Counted from the stretch's first letter, positions 7,823 through 17,054 are shown. The stretch is DNA of 46,411 bases from an uncultured Lachnospiraceae bacterium (GCA_947630925.1 CANRJM010000016.1:1-46411); one strand, 5' to 3'. Numbers and translations are program-made. Notes: generated from the sequence alone by a model not told the origin.

Positions 7823-8183
7823 TAGTCGGGAATACCTCTGCTTTCTCTGTTAAATCCGATTGCTCCGCTTTTCATCCGCATAGGCACAGCTATCAAAACT
7901 ATAGTTTCACGAAGACTTGTATTTTTTGGAAAAATATGCTAGCATAATGATACAAAAAATTATATTAGTTGTTACATTTTGGGACTGGTCGTGAGACCTG
8001 GGTTCAACCTACTCGGCGGGGAGACTCCCCGCCATTTCCTTTTTATCAATCAGGGGGCAGAGGAAGAAGGAACTCAACATATTTGGCAGATGCATTCAGA
8101 AACTTTGATTTCAATTAGAAAAGAATGGAACAAAGTGAAAAGGGAAAGAAACAATTTTTCTAGTGGAATGGAGGAATGACAGA
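7823..8183. other. Structured intergenic leader before the sugar-kinase gene
   Basis: The gap contains a GTGA-tetraloop hairpin (GGTC / GACC, 7987-7998), a second small hairpin (GGTT / AACC, 8001-8009) and then a GC-rich terminator-like stem. It may be the 3' end of a small transcript or an attenuator for the downstream genes. No known riboswitch class is recognised. Confidence 0.4.
8015..8045 (+). terminator. Intrinsic terminator
   Basis: An 8-bp stem GGCGGGGA / TCCCCGCC with loop GAC is followed by ATTTCCTTTTT. It lies 139 bases before the kinase start and could end upstream transcription or act as an attenuator. Confidence 0.7.
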
Positions 8184-9776
8184 GTGACAATCAAGGAAAA
8201 GATAGAAGCCGGCAAAACTGTATTGGGGATTGAATTTGGCTCGACCAGAATTAAGGCAGTCTTAATTGATGAAACATATGCGCCGATTGCTTCAGGCGAT
8301 TACGAATGGGAAAACCGGCTGGAAAACGGTATCTGGACCTATTCTTTAGAAGAGATCTGGATGGGATTGCAGGAGAGCTATCAGAGGATGGCGTTGGATG
8401 TGAAAGAAAAATATGGGGTGGTTCTGGCAAAAATCGGTGCGATTGGTTTTAGCGCCATGATGCATGGATATATGGCGTTTGATCGGGATGATAATCTGTT
8501 GGTTCCGTTCCGCACATGGAGAAACAGTACGACAGGTCCGGCTGCAGAAACTCTGACGGAGCTGTTTCATTATAATATTCCGCAAAGATGGAGTATTGCG
8601 CATTTGTATCAGGCAATTTTAAATGAGGAAGAGCATGTACGGGAGATTGCTTATATTACGACGCTCGCAGGTTATATCCATTGGCAGTTGACGGGAGAAA
8701 AAGTGTTGGGAATTGGAGATGCTTCCGGTATGTTTCCGATTAACAGTGCCACAAAAGATTATGATGAAAAAATGGTGCGGCAATTTGAAGCATTCGTTGC
8801 AGATAAAAAATACCCGTGGACGTTAAAGGCGATTCTGCCCAAAGTAATGCTTGCGGGGCAGCAGGCGGGAATGTTGACAGAAGAAGGTGCAAAAAAATTA
8901 GATAAAAGCGGTCATCTGCAGGCGCAAATCCCCGTGTGTCCTCCGGAGGGAGACGCAGGTACCGGGATGGTGGCGACGAATAGTGTGGCGGTCCGTACCG
9001 GCAATGTTTCAGCGGGGACGTCTGTATTTGCTATGGTAGTCTTAGAAAAAGAGCTTCGGAAAGTGTATGAAGAAATTGACTTAGTTACAACACCGGATGG
9101 CAGTTTAGTCGGGATGGTACATGCCAATAATTGTACGTCTGATTTGAACGCATGGGTTGGATTGTTTCAGGAATTTGCGCAGAGTTTTGGAATAGAGACA
9201 GACAGGGATCAACTGTTTGGCGTATTGTACCGTAAAGCATTGGAAGGAGATGTGGATTGCGGCGGTCTGTTGTCTTATGGTTATCTTTCGGGAGAAAATA
9301 TTACCGGCGTGGAAGAGGGAAGACCCCTGTTTGTCCGTTTGCCGGAGAGCAATTTTAATCTGGCGAACTTTATGCGCGTGCATTTGTTTACGGCGCTTGG
9401 CGCATTGAAGATAGGGATGGATATTTTGTTAAAGGAAGAACAGGTGGCGATTGACAAGATGTTAGGGCACGGTGGTCTGTTTAAGACCAAAGGGGTTGGT
9501 CAGAAGATTTTGGCAGCAGCGCTCAATGCGCCGGTTGAGGTTATGGAGACGGCGGGGGAAGGCGGACCTTGGGGAATGGCGCTGCTGGCGGCATATATGC
9601 TCACAAAGGCAGAAGGAGAAACTTTACAGGATTATCTGGCGCAGAAAGTATTTGCCGGGAATGCGGGTGTCATTGAAACAGCGGATGAGAAAGAAGTGCA
9701 AGGTTTTGAGCAGTTTATCCGGCGATATAAGAAGGGAATTGCCATTGAGCAGGCGGCGCTTCAGTATTTGGGATAG
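8184..9776 (+). CDS. FGGY-family carbohydrate kinase, probable L-ribulokinase
   Basis: About 530 residues of an ASKHA sugar kinase that phosphorylates a sugar or ketose with ATP. The N terminus shows the phosphate-1 motif ([15 protein letters not shown]). The middle shows an ATP-binding glycine-rich segment (GTGMVATN...[10 protein letters not shown]), and the C-terminal half carries the GHGG and [13 protein letters not shown] stretches typical of FGGY kinases. I use GTG at 8184 because GGAGG lies nine bases before it; the upstream ATG at 8163 lacks such a site. An L-ribulose-5-phosphate 4-epimerase gene begins 17 bases after its stop, so L-ribulose is the likely substrate, giving arabinose use. 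Xylulose is an alternative. No arabinose isomerase or transporter is in the window. Confidence 0.8.
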   Translation: MTIKEKIEAGKTVLGIEFGSTRIKAVLIDETYAPIASGDYEWENRLENGIWTYSLEEIWMGLQESYQRMALDVKEKYGVVLAKIGAIGFSAMMHGYMAFDRDDNLLVPFRTWRNSTTGPAAETLTELFHYNIPQRWSIAHLYQAILNEEEHVREIAYITTLAGYIHWQLTGEKVLGIGDASGMFPINSATKDYDEKMVRQFEAFVADKKYPWTLKAILPKVMLAGQQAGMLTEEGAKKLDKSGHLQAQIPVCPPEGDAGTGMVATNSVAVRTGNVSAGTSVFAMVVLEKELRKVYEEIDLVTTPDGSLVGMVHANNCTSDLNAWVGLFQEFAQSFGIETDRDQLFGVLYRKALEGDVDCGGLLSYGYLSGENITGVEEGRPLFVRLPESNFNLANFMRVHLFTALGALKIGMDILLKEEQVAIDKMLGHGGLFKTKGVGQKILAAALNAPVEVMETAGEGGPWGMALLAAYMLTKAEGETLQDYLAQKVFAGNAGVIETADEKEVQGFEQFIRRYKKGIAIEQAALQYLG

Positions 9777-9793
9777 AAGGAGAGATCATACGG

Positions 9794-10510
9794 ATGTTGG
9801 AACAATTAAAACAAGAGGTCTATGAGGCGAATATGCTTTTGCCAAAGTATGGCATGGTTACTTTTACATGGGGGAATGTCAGCGGGATTGACAGAGAACG
9901 GGGCGTCTTTGTCATTAAGCCGAGCGGTGTCGCATATGATGCACTAAAGCCGGATGATATGGTGGTTGTAGATTTAGATGGGAATCAGGTGGAAGGAAAG
10001 TATCGTCCGTCATCGGACACCGCAACGCATGTTGTGCTGTATAACCGTTTCCCAAAGATTGGGGGGATTGTCCATACTCATTCTTCGTGGGCAACCAGTT
10101 GGGCGCAGGCCGGCAGGGGAATCCCGTGCTATGGGACAACACATGCCGACTATCTGTATGGCGAGGTTCCCTGCGTCCGGAATTTAACGAAGGAGGAGAT
10201 TGAGGAAGCCTATGAAGAGAATACAGGCGTACTCATTGCAGATGCGTTTGAAGGGAAAGCTTTGGATTATCTTGCCATGCCGGCAGTACTCTGTAAGAAT
10301 CACGGACCCTTTACCTGGGGGAAGGATGCGGGGGAGGCAGTACACAATGCTGTCGTCTTAGAGGAGGTTGCTAAAATGGCCGCACGCTGCGAGATGCTTA
10401 ATCCGAGAATTCAGCCGGCGCCACAGGAATTGCAGGATAAACATTATTTTAGAAAGCATGGTAAAAATGCTTATTACGGACAGGCAAATCAGCCTCTTGA
10501 CAAGTTTTGA
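9794..10510 (+). CDS. araD: L-ribulose-5-phosphate 4-epimerase
   Basis: A 238-residue class II aldolase/epimerase family protein (E. coli AraD is 231). It converts L-ribulose 5-phosphate to D-xylulose 5-phosphate, feeding the pentose phosphate pathway, with a divalent zinc-type metal. Visible signatures are GNVSG, the substrate-phosphate segment KPSG, the metal-binding HTHSSW histidines, GTTHADY, and a later NHGPFTWG with the third metal histidine. AAGGAG precedes the ATG. It forms a two-gene operon with the sugar kinase. A promoter for aspS overlaps its last codons. Confidence 0.93.
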   Translation: MLEQLKQEVYEANMLLPKYGMVTFTWGNVSGIDRERGVFVIKPSGVAYDALKPDDMVVVDLDGNQVEGKYRPSSDTATHVVLYNRFPKIGGIVHTHSSWATSWAQAGRGIPCYGTTHADYLYGEVPCVRNLTKEEIEEAYEENTGVLIADAFEGKALDYLAMPAVLCKNHGPFTWGKDAGEAVHNAVVLEEVAKMAARCEMLNPRIQPAPQELQDKHYFRKHGKNAYYGQANQPLDKF

Positions 10511-10525
10511 TTTGTAAGATACAAT
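10497..10525 (+). promoter_or_regulatory. Promoter of the aspS T-box transcript
   Basis: A consensus TTGACA (10497-10502) and TACAAT (10520-10525) are 17 bp apart. The -35 lies inside the end of araD. Confidence 0.75.
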
Positions 10526-10529
10526 TTGT

Positions 10530-10840
10530 AAGATAGCGATGACGAAGAGAAGTAGCATGAATTATCGTTCCCAGAGAGTGAAGGAGGGTGTGATCTTCAC
10601 AAAGTGAATTGATGCGAATAACACTTTATCAGCTGCAATCTGAACTGTGATTTTTTGCATAGTAGGTGCGCCGTTTGCCGTGCGATAACCGGCAGGGTTT
10701 ATGATGGCATGATGCTGTAAGAATATGGTATTCAAAGCCGAATGAACCGCAGAGTGACTGATGACAGTAATTCGGGTGGTACCGCGGACTTGCGATAGAG
10801 AAGTTCGTCCTGAACAAGACGTTTAGGATGGGCTTTTTTC
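10530..10840 (+). promoter_or_regulatory. T-box riboswitch leader of aspS
   Basis: The leader contains stem-I elements (GAAGTA loop side near 10548-10553, AGAGAG near 10577), the conserved T-box sequence GGGTGGTACCGCGG (10774-10787) that pairs with the tRNA acceptor end, and an intrinsic terminator (GTCCTGAAC / GTTTAGGAT then TTTTTT, about 10803-10838). Uncharged tRNA would stabilise the antiterminator and switch aspS on. The specifier codon is discussed in the findings; AAC is my best reading, GAT the alternative. Confidence 0.9.
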
Positions 10841-10962
10841 TTTATAGGCTAGGAAACTGCCGGGAACGCGGGAGAGTTACAAAGGAGAAAATGCAGATTT
10901 TGTCTTTGTTGCTGTATCATACGAATGTTTTTGGGAATAAAATTAAAAAATGGAGGAATACA

Positions 10963-12714
10963 ATGAATGTAAAAAACAAATATCGTGACATTACCTTAAA
11001 CCAGGTAAGCGAAAATGACGTATCAAAAAATATTAGGATTGCCGGATGGGTGGAAAATATCCGTGATCATGGAGGAGTATCTTTTATTGATTTGCGCGAT
11101 ATGTACGGCGTAATGCAGGTGGTCATGCGTGATACCGATTTATTGAAAGGGATTACCAGAGAAGAATGCATCAGTGTAGAAGGCGTGATACAGAACCGGG
11201 ATGAAGAAACATATAATCCGAAGATTCCAACGGGAACGATTGAATTGGAAGCGCATAAGGTAGAAATACTCGGACGTGTTTACAAACAGCTTCCGTTTGA
11301 AGTTATGACGTCAAAAGAGACCAGAGAGGACGTCCGTTTAAAGTATCGTTATTTGGATCTGCGTAATGCAAAAGTACGGGATAATATGATTTTTCGTTCG
11401 CATGTTATCAGCTTTTTGCGCCAGAAGATGACAGAGATGGGATTCCTGGAAATCCAGACGCCGATTCTCTGCGCTTCTTCGCCGGAAGGCGCAAGGGATT
11501 ATATTGTGCCTTCCCGGAAGTTCAAAGGCAAGTTCTATGCGTTGCCGCAGGCGCCGCAGCAGTATAAGCAGCTTTTGATGGTATCAGGTTTTGATAAGTA
11601 TTTTCAGATTGCTCCTTGTTTCCGTGATGAGGATGCCCGTGCAGACCGGTCGCCGGGAGAATTTTATCAGTTAGATTTTGAGATGAGTTTTGCAACGCAG
11701 GAAGATGTTTTCCGTGTGGGCGAGGAAGTGTTGACGGCGGCGTTTGAACAATTTGCGCCGGAAGGTTTTTCGGTAACGCAGGCGCCATATCCAGTCATCA
11801 GTTATGAGAAAGCCATGTTAGAGTTTGGTACGGATAAACCGGATTTAAGAAATCCGCTTCGTATCGTGGATGTTACAGATTTTTTCCAGAGATGTACGTT
11901 TCAGCCGTTTCATGGAAAGACAGTCCGCGCCATTAAAGTCCATGCCGATATGTCCAAAGGGTTCCATGAGAAATTGTTAAAATTTGCGCAGTCGATTGGG
12001 ATGGGCGGTTTAGGATATCTGGAAGTAAAAGAGGATATGACGTATAAAGGACCGATTGATAAGTTTATTCCGGATGATATGAAGACGGAAATAAGGGAGA
12101 TTGCAGGACTGGAATCCGGCGATACGATTTTCTTTATTGCAGACAGGAAAGAGCAGGCCGCTTTGTATGCCGGACAGATTCGTATGGAATTGGGAGAACG
12201 TCTGGATTTGTTGGAAAAGAATGCATACCGTTTCTGCTTTATCAATGATTTTCCGATGTATGAATATGATAGGGAAACGAAGAAATATATCTTTACGCAT
12301 AATCCATTTTCCATGCCGCAGGGGGGCTTAGAGGCATTTCAGACAAAATCGCCGGAAGAGATTCTCGCATATCAGTATGATATTGTATGCAATGGCGTGG
12401 AACTTTCATCCGGCGCAGTTCGTAACCATGATTTAGATATTATGATTAAGGCATTTGAAATTGCAGGTTATACCGAAGAGGATTTGCAGAAGAAGTTTGG
12501 AGCATTGTACAATGCATTCCAGTTTGGAGCGCCTCCGCATGCGGGCATGGCGCCTGGAATCGACCGTATGATTATGCTGCTTCGGAACGAAGAAAATATT
12601 CGTGAGATTATTCCATTCCCTATGAATGGAAATGCACAGGATCTGATGTGTGGCGCACCGGGCGAAGTATCTGAAATGCAGCTTCGCGAAACGCATATCA
12701 AAGTAAGGCAGTAA
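10963..12714 (+). CDS. aspS: Aspartate--tRNA ligase
   Basis: A 583-residue class IIb aminoacyl-tRNA synthetase of bacterial type, which charges tRNA-Asp and, if non-discriminating, tRNA-Asn. An N-terminal OB-fold anticodon-binding domain (about 1-110, RIAGWVENIRDHGG) is followed by the catalytic core with motif 2 (CFRDEDARADRSPGEF) and motif 3 (GMAPGIDRMIMLL). The intervening region fits the bacterial GAD insertion by length. The ATG at 10963 follows GGAGG and is the expected family start; the in-frame codon at 10828 lies inside the T-box terminator and is rejected. Expression is controlled by the T-box leader. Confidence 0.97.
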   Translation: MNVKNKYRDITLNQVSENDVSKNIRIAGWVENIRDHGGVSFIDLRDMYGVMQVVMRDTDLLKGITREECISVEGVIQNRDEETYNPKIPTGTIELEAHKVEILGRVYKQLPFEVMTSKETREDVRLKYRYLDLRNAKVRDNMIFRSHVISFLRQKMTEMGFLEIQTPILCASSPEGARDYIVPSRKFKGKFYALPQAPQQYKQLLMVSGFDKYFQIAPCFRDEDARADRSPGEFYQLDFEMSFATQEDVFRVGEEVLTAAFEQFAPEGFSVTQAPYPVISYEKAMLEFGTDKPDLRNPLRIVDVTDFFQRCTFQPFHGKTVRAIKVHADMSKGFHEKLLKFAQSIGMGGLGYLEVKEDMTYKGPIDKFIPDDMKTEIREIAGLESGDTIFFIADRKEQAALYAGQIRMELGERLDLLEKNAYRFCFINDFPMYEYDRETKKYIFTHNPFSMPQGGLEAFQTKSPEEILAYQYDIVCNGVELSSGAVRNHDLDIMIKAFEIAGYTEEDLQKKFGALYNAFQFGAPPHAGMAPGIDRMIMLLRNEENIREIIPFPMNGNAQDLMCGAPGEVSEMQLRETHIKVRQ

Positions 12715-12753
12715 GAAATACGTTGTAAATGGTATAGTTTATCTATATTTTGT

Positions 12754-12993
12754 ATAAGATATCTAGGTAATTGCGAAACGATTCAAAATAGAAAATAGCA
12801 TATCTTATTGGGTAACCTGTACAAAAACCATAAACAGGCATTGCGAGCCCGCCGGTACTTAAGCGGCGCGGCAGCGGCGCTTTATGTACCGCTGCGTGAC
12901 GAGACATAGCGAAAGCGTGCCAGTGTTGGTTTTGTGCAGATTACACAATGGATATAGGCGATAGGAACGTTTCGCAATTACCTAATAAGATAT
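12754..12993. repeat. MITE-like element with 17-bp inverted repeats and 9-bp direct repeats
   Basis: TAGGTAATTGCGAAACG (12764-12780) recurs as an exact reverse complement at 12968-12984. Immediately outside, ATAAGATAT occurs in direct orientation at 12754-12762 and 12985-12993, like a target-site duplication. The inside is non-coding and can fold into a long hairpin: GTAACCTGTACAAAAACCA pairs partly with the GGTTTTGTGCAGATTAC segment near 12934, around a GC-rich core. The element sits between aspS and trxA. Confidence 0.65.
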
Positions 12994-13012
12994 TAAAAAA
13001 AGGAGGTTGCTT

Positions 13013-13324
13013 ATGGCAGTATTACATGTAACGAAGGAAAATTTCGAGAGCGAAGTTTTACAGTCCGACAAACCGGTATTTATTGATTTCTGGGCTTCAT
13101 GGTGCGGCCCCTGTCAGATGGTTGCGCCTGTTATTGAAGAACTTGCCGAAGAAGTGCCTGACGTAAAAGTGGCAAAGATCAATGTAGACGAGGAAATGGA
13201 GTTGGCACAGAAATACGGTGTAATGAGTATTCCTATGATGGTTTTGATTAAGAATGGGGAAGTAACAAATAAGACGATTGGAGCACAGCCAAAGGAAGAA
13301 CTGTTAACATTTATGAAATCGTAA
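13013..13324 (+). CDS. trxA: Thioredoxin
   Basis: A 103-residue cytosolic thioredoxin that reduces protein disulfides. The active site is W30-C31-G32-P33-C34, followed by the cis-proline segment SIPMM. Length and order are typical of TrxA. AGGAGG lies six bases before the ATG at 13013, so the TTG at 13007 is rejected. Its reductase follows 13 bases downstream, giving a complete NADPH-driven couple. The upstream gap carries the inverted-repeat element. Confidence 0.96.
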   Translation: MAVLHVTKENFESEVLQSDKPVFIDFWASWCGPCQMVAPVIEELAEEVPDVKVAKINVDEEMELAQKYGVMSIPMMVLIKNGEVTNKTIGAQPKEELLTFMKS

Positions 13325-13337
13325 AAGTGGTGGAAAT

Positions 13338-14249
13338 ATGTATGACATTATAATTATTGGCGCCGGTACTGCAGGCCTGTCAGCCGCAATTTATAGTCTG
13401 CGTGCAGGAAAAAGCGTATTGGTTTTGGAACAGAAACCTTCCTACGGCGGTCAGATCGTCAATACTCCGAAAGTGGAAAATTATCCCGGCATTCCTGAGA
13501 TATCTGGTTTTGCGTTTGCCAAGAGTTTATATGAACAGGCTGTCAGCCTTGGGACAGAGGTGTTGTACCAAAAAGTAATTCATATAGAAGATGATGGAGA
13601 AAGAAAACGCGTCTATACGGACAAGGAATTCTGGGAGTGCAAAAGCATTATTCTTGCAACGGGGGCGAAAAACAGACCGCTTGGCGTAGAAAGGGAAGAA
13701 GAACTGATTGGAAAGGGAATTTCCTATTGCGCTACCTGCGATGGCATGTTTTTCAGAAATAAAGAAGTTGCGGTCGTAGGCGGCGGAAATACAGCGTTGG
13801 AGGATGCTAATTTTTTGTCAAATTACTGTAGGAAAGTGACGGTCATTCATCGCAGGGATACATTCCGCGGTTCCCAAAAAAACCTTTTGCGCGTCCAGGA
13901 AAAGGAAAATGTTGTTTTTCTTTTAAATAGTGAGGTTACGGAACTGTTAGGGAAGGAAGTCCTGACAGGAATAAAAGTGCGGGATAAAATTTCACAGAAA
14001 GAACAGGAGCTTGAGGTAAGCGGGCTGTTTGTGGCTGTAGGGCAGATGCCTGAAAATGAGATTTTTTCTGAACAGATAGAGATTGACAGCGCCGGTTATA
14101 TCATCGCAAGGGAGGACTGCAGAACGAGCAGAGAAGGTATCTTTGCGGCAGGCGACTGTAGGACGAAAGCAGTCCGGCAACTGACGACAGCGGCATCTGA
14201 CGGAGCCGTTGCGGGACTGGCGGCATGTGAATGGTGTGACAGTGAATAA
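13338..14249 (+). CDS. trxB: Thioredoxin-disulfide reductase
   Basis: A 303-residue low-molecular-weight flavoprotein that passes electrons from NADPH through FAD to thioredoxin. The N terminus has the FAD-binding GAGTAGLSAA motif, the redox pair is C131-A-T-C134 followed by DG, the NADPH site is GGGNTALEDA, and the C terminus has the second FAD contact (AAGDCR, then RQLTTAASDGAVAG). The length is normal for TrxB. The trxA-trxB pair ends at a bidirectional terminator shared with the convergent repressor gene. Confidence 0.96.
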   Translation: MYDIIIIGAGTAGLSAAIYSLRAGKSVLVLEQKPSYGGQIVNTPKVENYPGIPEISGFAFAKSLYEQAVSLGTEVLYQKVIHIEDDGERKRVYTDKEFWECKSIILATGAKNRPLGVEREEELIGKGISYCATCDGMFFRNKEVAVVGGGNTALEDANFLSNYCRKVTVIHRRDTFRGSQKNLLRVQEKENVVFLLNSEVTELLGKEVLTGIKVRDKISQKEQELEVSGLFVAVGQMPENEIFSEQIEIDSAGYIIAREDCRTSREGIFAAGDCRTKAVRQLTTAASDGAVAGLAACEWCDSE

Positions 14250-14265
14250 AATATGTTTGGCAGAT

Positions 14266-14313
14266 AAAAAACAAATAGCAGATATCCTTATTGGAGATTC
14301 TTATTTGTTTTTT
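14266..14313. terminator. Bidirectional terminator between trxB and the DtxR-type gene
   Basis: AAAAAACAAATA (14266-14277) pairs with TATTTGTTTTTT (14302-14313), giving T-tracts on both strands. The right arm lies inside the last codons of the convergent gene. Confidence 0.65.
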
Positions 14314-14656
14314 TAATTGCTTCAAAGCTTTCTTTGCTGATAACGTGTTCGATTCGACAAGCGTCTTCTGAAGCGGTTTCCGGATTTACACCAAGGCGGA
14401 TGAGCCAATTTGTCAAAAATTCATGTCGCTCATAAATCATTTCTGCAATTTCTCTGCCGCTGTCTGTCAAAAAGATATACCCCTGTTCCATAACAGTGAT
14501 ATATTCTTTTTCTTTTAAGTTTTTTACAGCGATACTGACGCTTGGCTTTTTAAATCCCAGTTCATTGGCAATGTCAACGGAACGGACTACCGGCAGCTTC
14601 TTGCTGAGAAGTAAGATGGTTTCCAGATAATTTTCCATGGACTCGTTTGATTTCAT
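14288..14656 (-). CDS. DtxR/MntR-family metal-dependent transcriptional repressor
   Basis: A 122-residue protein with an N-terminal winged helix (SVDIANELGFKKPSVSIAVKNL recognition region, cited here by its key SVDIANELG and KPSVS parts) and the dimerisation/metal-binding region with the E-R-H-E-F and ACRIEHVIS segments typical of MntR/IdeR. It lacks the C-terminal SH3-like domain, as MntR does. It should repress manganese or iron uptake genes when metal-loaded; no such transporter is in the window. The start has GGGGGAATG just upstream. The gene diverges from the FtsA-like gene and converges on trxB. Confidence 0.88.
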   Translation of the reverse strand: MKSNESMENYLETILLLSKKLPVVRSVDIANELGFKKPSVSIAVKNLKEKEYITVMEQGYIFLTDSGREIAEMIYERHEFLTNWLIRLGVNPETASEDACRIEHVISKESFEAIKKTNKNLQ

Positions 14657-14715
14657 AGCATTCCCCCAAAAAATCTATTTTCATATTCCATTTGCACATA
14701 AGCAGCACTTTTCTT

Positions 14716-14745
14716 ATTATATCATATTTACAAAAATTTTTACAA
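14716..14745 (-). promoter_or_regulatory. Promoter of the DtxR/MntR-type gene
   Basis: On the minus strand, TTGTAA (14740-14745) and an extended -10 TGATATAAT (TATAAT at 14716-14721) are 18 bp apart. It sits back to back with the promoter of the FtsA-like gene. Confidence 0.55.
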
Positions 14746-14761
14746 GTGGGGGCGGGCGGAG

Positions 14762-14791
14762 TTGCAAGAAAGCGCTTGTTTATGGTACAAT
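14762..14791 (+). promoter_or_regulatory. Promoter of the FtsA-like operon
   Basis: TTGCAA (14762-14767) and TACAAT (14786-14791) are 18 bp apart, upstream of the AGGAGG that serves the ATG at 14854. Confidence 0.55.
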
Positions 14792-14853
14792 ATATTTTGG
14801 TATGTTATATTTTAAACAGAGAAATCAGAGAGAGTCAAGGAGGTTTCCAGAAA

Positions 14854-17031
14854 ATGGATTCGGCGATCAATACGATAGATAATAAGATCGATATGACAAA
14901 TGTTCCGGAGGACCTTGTATTTGGTCTGGATATCGGAACCAGAAGTATTGTCGGTACAGTTGGATATAAACAGAATACAAACGGATTTGTCGTGGTGGCG
15001 CAGCTTGCCATGGAACATGAGACGAGGGCAATGATTGATGGACAGATTCACGACATTGGACAGGTTGCCGGAACGATTGAGAAAGTACGCATAGGCTTAG
15101 AAAATATGATAGGACGTAAGCTGCATGATGTCTGTATTGCAGCGGCAGGCCGTGTCTTAAAAACGGTGGAAGCGTCAGCGGATATGCATTTTTCTTCTGA
15201 TACCGTGGTAACAAATGAACATATTTATTCCCTGAATATGCTTGGTGTGGAACATGCATATGATTCTCTGCGCCAGAGCCTGCAGTCGGACGATATAAAA
15301 TTTTATTGCGTCGGATATTCTGTAAAGCAGTATTATCAGAATGATTATCCTATTTCCAATCTGGAGGGGCATAAGTGTTCCGATATCCGCACGGAATTGA
15401 TTGCGACCTTCCTGCCGGATGAGGTAGTAGATGGTTTATATGCGGCGGTAGAACGTGCCGGTTTATATGTCGCAAATCTGACATTGGAGCCAATTGCAGC
15501 GATTAATGTTGCGATTCCGGAAAAATTCCGTCTGTTGAACATTGCGCTGGTGGATGTCGGAGCGGGTACCTCGGATATTTCCATAACACGGGATGGCAGT
15601 ATTATTGCCTATGGTATGATTCCATATGCCGGGGATGAGGTGACAGAAGCTATTGCAAAGCAGTATCTGACTGATTTTACGGAGGCAGATCGGTTAAAGT
15701 GCGCCAGTACAATGCAGGAGGAGGTCGAGTATCAGGATATCATGGGACTTCCGCAGAAAATTTCTTCACAGGATTTGGTCGATTCCGTAGAGGATACTGT
15801 CAGAATGATTACGAAACATATTTCAGACCGGATTCTGGAACTGAATGGAGATAAGCCGGTCAGCGCCATCTTTGTCGTTGGGGGCGGCGGTAAAATAGGT
15901 GGTTTTGTGGAGAGCCTTGCCGAATATCAGGGGCTGCAGAAAGAAAGAGTAGCGCTCCGTGGCTCAGAGGTACTTGCAAATGTCCTGTTCCTGCAGGATG
16001 ATATTACAGTAGATTCCCTTCTGGTCACGCCGATAGGCATCTGTCTGAATTACTACGAACAGAGAAATAACTTTATCTTTGTTACGGTCAATCATGAAAG
16101 AATCAAATTGTATGATAATAATAAATTAACGATTATGGATGCGGCAATGCAGATTGGCTATCCAAATGAAGAACTTTTTCCAAAGCGCGGCGATACCATT
16201 ACATATTATGTGGAGGGAGAGAAAAGAATGCTGCGCGGCGAAGCAGGAGAGGCTGCTGTCATTCATCTGAATGGGAAGGAGACGGGAATCAATACGCCGA
16301 TTGAATCCAATGATAAGATTGAGATTGTGCCGTCCACAAAAGGAATGAATGCCGAGCTGACCGTTGGGAAGCTTCCGGAGTATAAATCTTCCCTTGCCTT
16401 TTTCTTTAATGGCAGGAAAGTAACCTGTTCCCGTTTTGTTTCCGTTAACGGGGAACTGGTATCGGAGTTTTATCACATTAAGGATGGGGACAGGATTTCT
16501 ATTTTAGATTATTATACGTTGAAGCAGGTAATGGAATTTATGGATATTATCGACTATGAAAATGTAATGGTCAATAATATGCCTGCAGATATGGAAACAA
16601 AGGTATATGATAATTTTACGATTGTATGCGATATGCAGGAGATGATGCCTTCTGTTGCGGCGGCTCCCGATATACCGGAAGGGAGTGGACAGGAAGATGC
16701 AGAGCCTGTAGAGACGGAAGAACTGTCTGCCAGTACAGAACGGGAGAAAAAAGAAAACGATACAGGGCAGAATGCAGAAAAGGCAGATTTGCCGTCTGCC
16801 GCTGCGGTACAGAAATCGGATGCTGTCCATGATATAACCGTTACCGTCAATGGGGAGAAGGTTGTCCTGAAAAATAAAGCAAATTATATTTTAGTGGATG
16901 TATTAGATTTTTATCCGGTAGATACTTCTATAGCGCACGGCGATCGTCTGGAGACAAAAGTGAATGGAACATTCTGTGATTTTACGCATCCTGTGCAGGA
17001 TGGGGATCAGATTTCCATACAGTGGATTTAA
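14854..17031 (+). CDS. FtsA-like ASKHA-superfamily cell-division/assembly protein with long C-terminal extension
   Basis: A 725-residue protein. The first 400 residues match the FtsA/PilM/EutJ-type actin fold: phosphate-1 LDIGTRSIVG, an SHS2-like insertion, phosphate-2 VDVGAGTSDISI and adenosine motif VVGGGGKIGGF. FtsA is usually about 420 residues. Here 300 more follow, with segments that each end in a (D)GD-x-I-x-I pattern (about SNDKIEI, KDGDRISI, QDGDQISI) and an acidic Glu/Ser-rich linker near 620-660. The segments resemble beta-grasp modules. AGGAGG lies ten bases before the ATG; upstream in-frame codons are rejected. It is probably a cytoskeletal or envelope-assembly ATPase; a true divisome role is not shown, since ftsZ is not adjacent. 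Confidence 0.75.
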   Translation: MDSAINTIDNKIDMTNVPEDLVFGLDIGTRSIVGTVGYKQNTNGFVVVAQLAMEHETRAMIDGQIHDIGQVAGTIEKVRIGLENMIGRKLHDVCIAAAGRVLKTVEASADMHFSSDTVVTNEHIYSLNMLGVEHAYDSLRQSLQSDDIKFYCVGYSVKQYYQNDYPISNLEGHKCSDIRTELIATFLPDEVVDGLYAAVERAGLYVANLTLEPIAAINVAIPEKFRLLNIALVDVGAGTSDISITRDGSIIAYGMIPYAGDEVTEAIAKQYLTDFTEADRLKCASTMQEEVEYQDIMGLPQKISSQDLVDSVEDTVRMITKHISDRILELNGDKPVSAIFVVGGGGKIGGFVESLAEYQGLQKERVALRGSEVLANVLFLQDDITVDSLLVTPIGICLNYYEQRNNFIFVTVNHERIKLYDNNKLTIMDAAMQIGYPNEELFPKRGDTITYYVEGEKRMLRGEAGEAAVIHLNGKETGINTPIESNDKIEIVPSTKGMNAELTVGKLPEYKSSLAFFFNGRKVTCSRFVSVNGELVSEFYHIKDGDRISILDYYTLKQVMEFMDIIDYENVMVNNMPADMETKVYDNFTIVCDMQEMMPSVAAAPDIPEGSGQEDAEPVETEELSASTEREKKENDTGQNAEKADLPSAAAVQKSDAVHDITVTVNGEKVVLKNKANYILVDVLDFYPVDTSIAHGDRLETKVNGTFCDFTHPVQDGDQISIQWI

Positions 17032-17054
17032 TGCAAAAAAGAGGAGCATAAAGG

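Noticed and set aside
7987..8009. tRNA-like GGTTCAA sequence
   Set aside because: No acceptor or anticodon arms can be built around it.
7979..8179. Open frame of 66 codons before the sugar-kinase gene
   Set aside because: It starts with TTG, has no ribosome binding site and runs through a terminator hairpin.
9472..9825. Long plus-strand frame inside the sugar-kinase gene
   Set aside because: Out-of-frame shadow of a clear FGGY kinase with arginine-rich, non-protein-like composition.
10828..10962. N-terminal extension of aspS
   Set aside because: The extension is encoded by the T-box terminator region; the ATG at 10963 has a good ribosome binding site.
16504..16850. Minus-strand frames opposite the FtsA-like tail
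   Set aside because: They are reverse shadows of a strongly coding plus-strand gene and lack start signals.
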